Assembly (NCBI RefSeq): GCF_003001675.1
Contig: NZ_PVYW01000024.1
Location: 1-64,000, forward strand
Direction of reading: 5' to 3'
From: Cohnella sp. SGD-V74
Lineage (GTDB): Bacteria > Bacillota > Bacilli > Paenibacillales > Paenibacillaceae
Length of the DNA: 64,000 nucleotides
The translations under genes were made by a program, and so were the position numbers. This document shows, piece after piece, positions 58,615-64,000 of this stretch; position 1 is the stretch's first letter, and each line of letters opens with the position of its first letter. The notes under the pieces were generated by a model, which ran no database searches, had not been told where the DNA came from, and saw only the letters and a list, made by a program, of their open reading frames with translations.

Positions 58615-61086
58615 TTATTCGAAAGTGTCGAACAGACTCGTCGCCTTCAGCCGCTCGCGGAACGCCTTCAGATCAAGCGGCTCCGACAAACCGGCCTTGC
58701 GCACCGTGACGACGTGCGGCCGGTCGGCGGACAAGTCGAACACGTTGTCGCTCCATTCGGCGTCCGCGCCGTCCAGCTCCAGCAGCACGAAGCGCGCGAA
58801 CGCGCGGCTTGTCGCCGTAACGACGAATCGGTCGTCTTCTTCGGTCGCGTCCAGCCGGATGCCCGGTTCCAGAAAATCGAAATGCTTGGGCTTGACGAAC
58901 AGAACCGTCCCCGAGCTGATCGTCCTCCCGTCGGCAAGCCATTCGAACGCGAGATAGCTTCGGCGCAACTGCCGGCTGTCGCTCAGAGTCTCCGCGAAGT
59001 CGAGCACGACAACTTCGCGGGTGGAAAGCGCGTCCAGCTCGGCTTCCGCTTCACCGGCGGCAATCGGCGCCGACCGGTGGTCCAGCAGACGCCAGCGCAG
59101 CCGTCCAGCGATCGGCTGCAGCGTCTCGTTGGTCACGTGCAGAGACACCTTCGTCCCTTCCTCGCAAGCGGACGCCAGCACCGGGGAGAAAAATCGGCGG
59201 GCGGCGTGATGCGTCGCCTTCCAGCGGCCGTAATAGTCGAGGCTCGACCACGACGCACCCGGCCATATGTCGTTGAGCTGCCAATAGATCGCGCCCATGC
59301 ATCTGCCGCGGTGTCTGCGCCAATGCTCCACCCCGACGGGCATCCCTTCGGCTTGAATCAGCTGGGATACGTACAACAGCGTCTCGAAGTTTTTCGGATA
59401 TTTGAAATACTCGCTGACGTAATACATGATCTTCTCGTTGCCTGTCCCGTTCTTCTGGTGAGCCTCCATGACGCGCGAGAAAATGTTGCGGTCCTCGGGC
59501 AGCGTGAACGTCTCCACCGTCCGCAGCGACGGGAACGACTGCAGGCCGAACTCGGACATGAAGCGGGGGAACAGCGTCCGGAACTCCGTGATCGGCTTGC
59601 GCCCGTGCCAGACGTCCCAATAGTGCATGTCCCCGACATGCTCGTTGTTCGGATCGTCGATGCCGCCCTTGGAGGAAGGAGACGACACCCAGTAGAAGGT
59701 GTTCGGGTCCAGCGACTTCGACAGCTCCGGCAAAAATCGCTCGAACTGTTCGAGATAGTCGTCGCGCAGCTTCTCGCCGTAGCGTTCGGTCCAGCCCCAG
59801 TACGCCCATGCGTATTCCAGCTCGTTATTGCCGCTCCAGATGCCCAGCGACGCGTGATGGCGGATTCTCTTCATATTGTCGACGGTCTCCAGCCGCACGT
59901 TCTCCTTGAACTCGTCGTTAAAATCGTACGCCCCGCAGGCATACAGATGATCCTGCCAGACGATCAGGCCGTAGCGGTCGCACAGATCGTAGAAGTAATC
60001 TTCCGCATAGTAGCCGCCGCCCCATACGCGGATGCAGTTGTAGTTGGCCTCGACGCAGCTGCGAATCAACCTCTCCATCCGCTCCTCGCTGCGGCGGCCG
60101 AACACGTTGTCCTCCGGAATGAAATTGGCGCCCATCGCGAAAATCTCGTGCCCGTTAATCTCGAACGCGAACGATTCGCCCCATTGGTCCGGCGTCTGCT
60201 GTACGCGCAGCGTGCGAAGGCCGAGCTTCATCGTCCGTTCGTCCAGCTCGCGCTCCCCGCTCAGCAGCCGAATCCGCAGCGTATACAGCGGCTGATCGCC
60301 CAGATTGTTCGGCCACCACAGCTTGGGCTCGGCGATATCGACGGTCAGCCTGTTCGTGTTCGCTGCCCGCTCCGCCGATACTTCCAGCCGCTTGCCGTCC
60401 GGCGTATCGATCGTCGCCAACAGGCGCAGCTCGGCGGCCTCGGACCAGCGCTCCAGCGTCGCATCGATCTCCAGGCCTACGCGATCGTCCTCGTGCCGCT
60501 GAGTCACATAGACGTCTTCGATGCGCCCCCCATCGCAGCCGAGCAGCGACAAGCCGCGCCAGATGCCCATATCCGGCAGCTTAGGGCCCCAGTCCCAGCC
60601 GAACATGCTGTGCGCCTTGCGCAGATGGGAGATGCCGGGTACGGCATCCGCGCAGCTTGTCAGATGGTATTCGCGATCCCGGGCCAGCACATAGTTCGTA
60701 GCCGAGCGGATGACGACGACAATGTCGTTCCTCCCTTCGCTCAGCGTCTCCTTGACGTCCGCCTCGTACGTCCGATGCATATTGTTCGTCTGCAGCACAA
60801 GACGGCCGTTCACGCTCACCTCGCACAGCGTGTCCAGCCCTTCGCAGCGCAGCAGCACCCGCTCATGCTTCAGCAGCTCCGCGTCGACGAAGAAGCTTCT
60901 GCGGTATTCGTAATCGAATTTGGTCAGCTCCAGCGTCTCGTATTCGTTATCGCGAAAAAACGGGTCCTCCATCCGCCCCGCGGCGAGCAAGTCCTGGAAT
61001 ACGGACCCGGGCACGGTCGCCCCGATCCATTCCGCCTCGTCCGTCCTCTTCATCTCCCATTCGCCGTTCAGTGTCAATTCGCGCAT
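58615..61086 (-). CDS. Beta-mannosidase, GH2
   Basis: The 823-residue protein has the beta-mannosidase form of GH2: an N-terminal sugar-binding-like domain (LNGEWEMKRTDEAEWIGATVPGSV), the HSMFGWDWGPKL signature (159-170), immunoglobulin-like domains, and a TIM barrel with acid/base Glu422 (WSGNNELE) and nucleophile Glu512 (MSEFGLQSFPS). It removes terminal beta-mannose from manno-oligosaccharides or N-glycan cores. No signal peptide is visible. The ATG at 61086 has AGGTAGAG seven bases upstream; the upstream extension to 61170 lacks a site. It precedes the permease pair on the same strand. Confidence 0.92.
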   Translation of the reverse strand: MRELTLNGEWEMKRTDEAEWIGATVPGSVFQDLLAAGRMEDPFFRDNEYETLELTKFDYEYRRSFFVDAELLKHERVLLRCEGLDTLCEVSVNGRLVLQTNNMHRTYEADVKETLSEGRNDIVVVIRSATNYVLARDREYHLTSCADAVPGISHLRKAHSMFGWDWGPKLPDMGIWRGLSLLGCDGGRIEDVYVTQRHEDDRVGLEIDATLERWSEAAELRLLATIDTPDGKRLEVSAERAANTNRLTVDIAEPKLWWPNNLGDQPLYTLRIRLLSGERELDERTMKLGLRTLRVQQTPDQWGESFAFEINGHEIFAMGANFIPEDNVFGRRSEERMERLIRSCVEANYNCIRVWGGGYYAEDYFYDLCDRYGLIVWQDHLYACGAYDFNDEFKENVRLETVDNMKRIRHHASLGIWSGNNELEYAWAYWGWTERYGEKLRDDYLEQFERFLPELSKSLDPNTFYWVSSPSSKGGIDDPNNEHVGDMHYWDVWHGRKPITEFRTLFPRFMSEFGLQSFPSLRTVETFTLPEDRNIFSRVMEAHQKNGTGNEKIMYYVSEYFKYPKNFETLLYVSQLIQAEGMPVGVEHWRRHRGRCMGAIYWQLNDIWPGASWSSLDYYGRWKATHHAARRFFSPVLASACEEGTKVSLHVTNETLQPIAGRLRWRLLDHRSAPIAAGEAEAELDALSTREVVVLDFAETLSDSRQLRRSYLAFEWLADGRTISSGTVLFVKPKHFDFLEPGIRLDATEEDDRFVVTATSRAFARFVLLELDGADAEWSDNVFDLSADRPHVVTVRKAGLSEPLDLKAFRERLKATSLFDTFE

Positions 61087-61220
61087 TCGCTCTACCTGCC
61101 TTCGTATCGGATTTGTACCGGAATGATGCGCATTAATCCGCTTGCTCATCGGTTTGCGCGCTCGATCCAAGGCGATCGTAGCATCGGGGAGCGGCGAACG
61201 TCTTGTGATGTCCGTTCCTT

Positions 61221-61248
61221 TTTTGTGCTATATTAACCTCAATATAAT
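61221..61248 (+). promoter_or_regulatory. Candidate promoter for the AraC gene at 61387
   Basis: A perfect -10 box TATAAT at 61243-61248 lies 16 bases after a weak TTTTGT. About 138 bases of leader would follow. The rest of the 300-base divergent region 61087-61386 shows a few short AT-rich tracts and no repeat or operator I can support. Confidence 0.4.
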
Positions 61249-61386
61249 TGAACCCATGAAGAGGAAGTCCATTACATTCCAAAAGAGATGGCTTTGCCGG
61301 CTTCAAACAGGTTGTTTTGAGTTGCTTGGATTGACGAGATCTCTATAGGTTAGCAACTCCCAAACTAAAAAAAGGAGACGGCCGAC

Positions 61387-62232
61387 ATGACCATCCCCAT
61401 GCTGCGCGCAGCGGCTTTGATCGACCCGCTCGTGCAATCCAATTCCCATATCATCTATTCGGCGAAGCATGCTTACCCGCTGCACCGCCACGATTTCTAT
61501 GAAATCTTCATGATCGTCTCCGGCCAATGCGCGCACTCCGTCAACGGCGATGTACAGCATCTGAAGCAGGGAGATATCGTGTTCGTTCGCCCCGAGGATG
61601 CGCACAGCTACGATCTGCTCGAGGGCGAGGACTGCCGGTTCGTCAACGTCAACTTCTACAAGGAAGTCGTGGAGAGCGCCTTCGATTACATCGGCCACGC
61701 CGCTTTCGCCCAAGCGCTCAAAAGCCCGCCGCTGCCGCCGATCGTCAGGCTGGCTGCCGAGGATCAAGAAGCGATGGCCGCAAAAAGCACGCAGATCCAG
61801 CTGTTCACGTCGACGGACAAGCTGAAGGCGCGCACGATGGCCCGTAACTTTCTGAACGACGCGCTGACGTTATTTTTTCTCCATTATCGGAACGACAATC
61901 GCAAAGCGATGCCGCAATGGTTCAACCAATTGCTCGCCGAGCTGCAGCGCAAGGAGCATTTTACCGCCGGCCTGGATCGTCTGCGCGCCTTGACCCCTCA
62001 CAGCGACGGCCATCTGAACCGGATGTTCAAGCGGCACCTGCGCATGACGCCGACCGCCTACCTGAACCATCTGCGGCTGAGCTATGCCAAAAACCTGCTG
62101 CTGACGACGCAACTGCCGATCGTCGACGTCGCCTACGAAGCCGGTTACGAGAACTTGAGCCATTTCTACCACTTGTTCAAGGACGCTTACGGCGTCGCTC
62201 CGGGGCGAATCCGCAGCGCCGATCCATTTTGA
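61387..62232 (+). CDS. AraC-family regulator with cupin sensor
   Basis: The 281-residue protein has an AraC-type cupin (YPLHRHDFYEIFMIVSGQCAHSVNGDVQHLKQGDIVFVRPEDAHSY), a helical linker and a C-terminal double helix-turn-helix (SDGHLNRMFKRHLRMTPTAYLNHLRLSYAKNLL; ENLSHFYHLFKDAYGVAPGRIR). ATG 61387 follows AAAAAGGAG. It is divergent from the beta-mannosidase/transporter genes, so these are its likely targets. The spacing of the cupin histidines (HRHDFYE) fits the ligand pocket of this family. Confidence 0.9.
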   Translation: MTIPMLRAAALIDPLVQSNSHIIYSAKHAYPLHRHDFYEIFMIVSGQCAHSVNGDVQHLKQGDIVFVRPEDAHSYDLLEGEDCRFVNVNFYKEVVESAFDYIGHAAFAQALKSPPLPPIVRLAAEDQEAMAAKSTQIQLFTSTDKLKARTMARNFLNDALTLFFLHYRNDNRKAMPQWFNQLLAELQRKEHFTAGLDRLRALTPHSDGHLNRMFKRHLRMTPTAYLNHLRLSYAKNLLLTTQLPIVDVAYEAGYENLSHFYHLFKDAYGVAPGRIRSADPF

Positions 62233-62289
62233 GCGAGGCTGAGCAAATGGAAGTACGGACGAAACGAATCGAGAGAAACTAAGGCTGAG

Positions 62290-62510
62290 CGGTCGCCTTT
62301 CACCCTGTCGCCGATTGCGCCCCAATCCGTAATGACAACGCCGTCGAACCCCCACTTCACACGCAGCACCTTCGTCAGGAGTCCGTCGTTTTCCGAAGCC
62401 AGCGTCCCGTTAACCCGATTGTAAGCGGACATCACGCTGTTCGGCTTGGAGGCCTTGATCGTCTCCTCGAAGTTGTACAATAGATTTCGTTAAGCGCTCT
62501 GTCGCCAACG
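62290..62510 (-). pseudogene. Degenerate GH3 beta-glucosidase fragment
   Basis: The minus strand reads NFEETIKASKPNSVMSAYNR, then VNGTLASENDGLLTKVLRVKWGFDGVVITDWGAIGDRVKG, a classical GH3 segment that includes the catalytic Asp in VITDWGA. Just upstream, another frame gives GDRALNEIY, the part that should precede it, so there is a frameshift, and no more of either side survives. It differs from the intact GH3 at 6557-8875 (VITDCGAID), so it is a separate lost paralogue. Confidence 0.8.
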
Positions 62511-62607
62511 TTCGCGGATAGTCGTTTTTGTTTCCAATCGACGGGAAATGTCTTCGCTTCAGTATCTCTAACCGTTGGGTGAATGGCGCATACGTTACCC
62601 GTAACGC

Positions 62608-62651
62608 GAAAACAGACGGTTTTCCAAGAGCGCCGCTCTTGAAAAACCGTC
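62608..62651 (-). terminator. Rho-independent terminator of the SLH protein gene
   Basis: On the minus strand GACGGTTTT, a mismatch and CAAGAGC pair with GCTCTTG and AAAACCGTC around a GGC loop, followed by TGTTTTC. The stem of about 17 pairs lies 14 bases beyond the stop of the SLH gene. Confidence 0.82.
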
Positions 62652-62664
62652 CGATATCCATTCG

Positions 62665-64000
62665 TTAAATCAATCCCGACTTCCGCAGAAGCCGCTCGAT
62701 CATCACAGCCACTTCCGCTCTTCGGATCAATTCCTTAGGTGCAAGCAAGCCGTCGCTCTTCCCTGTTACGATACCGGCTTCGATCGTCTGCGCAACGCCG
62801 CCGATCGCCCAGGCAGAAATCTTGCCTGCATCCCCGTAAGAGCGAATCCGTTCCTCGGCCGAAGAATCTTGAGCCCTCTCGCTCAATCCCGTAATCTTCA
62901 TCGCATTGGCGATCATCGCCATCGCCTGCTCCCGGGTTATCTTGTCGTTCGGACGGAACGTTCCGTCTTCGAAGCCGTTAATCAACCGATAGGCATAAGC
63001 CGTTTGTACCGTGCCGCCATACCAGTCGGATTCCTTCACGTCTTTAAAGACGTTCGCGTCGGCGCTCTGTGGGAGTCCCAGGGCGCGCACGATCATAGTC
63101 GCGAACTCGGCGCGGGTAATGTCGCGGTTGGGGCCGAATTGATTGTCGCCGACTCCGCCCACGACCATTCGCGAGCCCATGCCGTTGACGGCGCCCTTCG
63201 CCCAGTGCTGTTCGACGTCCTTGAACGCAACCGAATTCGATACGAGAGAGTACGTGCTGTTCGTCAAGCTGTTGATGACCGCATACGCGGTTCCGTTGCG
63301 AACTTCCAGCTTCGTCGGTACCGATCGGATCGTTCCGTCTTCGTGCAGCACTACAGCGGTCGTGACAGTTCCCGCTTCGGTTCCCTGAGGAATCGGGATT
63401 TCGCGCTCCACGAAAGAATTAAAGCTCGTCACCCGAATCGTACGACCGCCGGATGAGGCCGTGACCTCGAAGTCGATCGGTGAAGCGACGAGGCTGAATC
63501 CGCCGTCTTGCGCCGCCTTCCGGAGTCGTTCGACGTTTGCGCCGTCGCTTCGGACAATATCCGCCTGAACGGCGACGTTCTCTGGCAGCGTTCCCGCCCC
63601 GAACTGCGCCAGCAGCCGTTCGATCGGCACTTCGGCCGCCGGAAGCCTGTAGCTGCCGTTCGGCGTACGAATATCCAGAACGGCGCCTTTCTCCGCCAGC
63701 GCTTTGACGGCCTCCCCCGTAAGGACCACGCTCACCTTATCCGCGTTTAAGGAAACAGGGATGGCGACAACCGGACGATCTCCCGCTTCCTTCAATCGTT
63801 CGATCAGCTTGGCCGAGTTCAGGGTCACCGTTGCCACTGTTTGTCCGTCTTGATGGGCGATCTTCGCGGTCGCGACGGCTTCCGCCGCATTGCCGTCAAT
63901 CGTTACTGCGAGATTGGCATCGGTTTGATCCGGCTGGGCGGGCGACACGCTTCCGCCTCCCCCTACGTTGCCGCCGTTGCCGGGAGACCCGCCTCCGCCG
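62665..64000 (-). CDS. SLH-domain surface protein (5' part outside window)
   Basis: The frame is open to the window edge, where it reads a Gly-rich linker (GGGGSPGNGGNVGGGGS), so the start lies beyond 64000. After the linker come about 220 residues of bacterial Ig-like repeats (TVATVTLNSAKLIERLKEAG; VVLHEDGTIRSVPTKLEVRNG). The C-terminus has three SLH domains (FKDVEQHWAKGAVNGMGSR; FKDVKESDWYGGTVQTAYAY; DAGKISAWAIGGVAQTIEAG), which bind pyruvylated secondary cell wall polymers. This layout is common for secreted polysaccharide-degrading enzymes of Paenibacillus, so the missing N-terminus could be an extracellular hydrolase that feeds the importers encoded here. Confidence 0.88.
   Translation of the reverse strand, partial: GGGGSPGNGGNVGGGGSVSPAQPDQTDANLAVTIDGNAAEAVATAKIAHQDGQTVATVTLNSAKLIERLKEAGDRPVVAIPVSLNADKVSVVLTGEAVKALAEKGAVLDIRTPNGSYRLPAAEVPIERLLAQFGAGTLPENVAVQADIVRSDGANVERLRKAAQDGGFSLVASPIDFEVTASSGGRTIRVTSFNSFVEREIPIPQGTEAGTVTTAVVLHEDGTIRSVPTKLEVRNGTAYAVINSLTNSTYSLVSNSVAFKDVEQHWAKGAVNGMGSRMVVGGVGDNQFGPNRDITRAEFATMIVRALGLPQSADANVFKDVKESDWYGGTVQTAYAYRLINGFEDGTFRPNDKITREQAMAMIANAMKITGLSERAQDSSAEERIRSYGDAGKISAWAIGGVAQTIEAGIVTGKSDGLLAPKELIRRAEVAVMIERLLRKSGLI

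Noticed and set aside
58480..61236. 918-codon plus-strand open frame opposite the beta-mannosidase
   Set aside because: It is a shadow of the GH2 gene: the minus-strand protein has all family motifs, while the plus-strand translation has none.

Overview
The window looks like chromosomal DNA from a Gram-positive, high-GC member of the Paenibacillaceae (Paenibacillus/Cohnella type). The reasons are family-level: many YesM/YesN two-component pairs, LplB/YtcP-type sugar permeases with family 1 binding lipoproteins, AraC regulators with cupin domains, a BmrC/BmrD-like exporter, an adaA-adaB operon, an SLH-domain surface protein, AGGAGG-type ribosome binding sites and several TTG starts. No rRNA, tRNA, phage module or CRISPR array was seen.

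Layout. 1-623 holds a 51-bp duplication, a hairpin and a 52-bp tandem repeat array. 624-10494 is a minus-strand carbohydrate cluster (binding lipoprotein, GH3, GH125, an unclassified clan GH-A hydrolase, GH29). Its likely permeases (13141-14966) are divergent, with a membrane-bound AraC regulator (10629-12917) between. 15062-20147 is a xylose-type sensory cluster (XylFII-like sensor, LytS/YesM kinase, YesN regulator, XylF) without xylG/xylH. 20288-23344 is an HxlR redox module (frameshifted quinone reductase, HxlR regulator, MFS pump) around a second 52-bp array. 23353-30170 carries a heterodimeric ABC exporter and a double-kinase hybrid sensor. 30368-35930 is a two-component system with an FtsX-type ABC transporter, next to a siderophore-binding-protein remnant. 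36025-41271 holds alkylation repair, a MATE pump, a DUF4261-like protein and a serine hydrolase. 41266-44270 is Fur/Btr-type iron uptake. 45136-48537 has two AraC regulators and a GH99/WbsX-like protein. 48560-61086 carries GH36, a sulfatase remnant, a kinase/regulator/transporter operon and a GH2 beta-mannosidase. 61387-64000 ends with an AraC regulator, a GH3 remnant and an SLH protein that runs off the edge.

Working together: the GH29, GH125, GH3, GH36, GH2 and GH99-like enzymes, mostly without visible export signals, suggest intracellular breakdown of imported mannose-, galactose- and fucose-containing oligosaccharides. Uptake would be by two lipoprotein/permease sets controlled by membrane sensors. 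This substrate assignment is inference.

Most notable: (i) two dispersed 222-bp foldback elements whose stems differ by paired, compensatory substitutions; (ii) two separated arrays of one 52-bp repeat family with exactly the same period; (iii) a Btr-type AraC/substrate-binding regulator that carries an IS1634-transposase-like N-terminus in frame; (iv) a shared 40-bp promoter element and a shared HxlR-type operator; (v) an orphan xylose-sensing cluster without its transporter.
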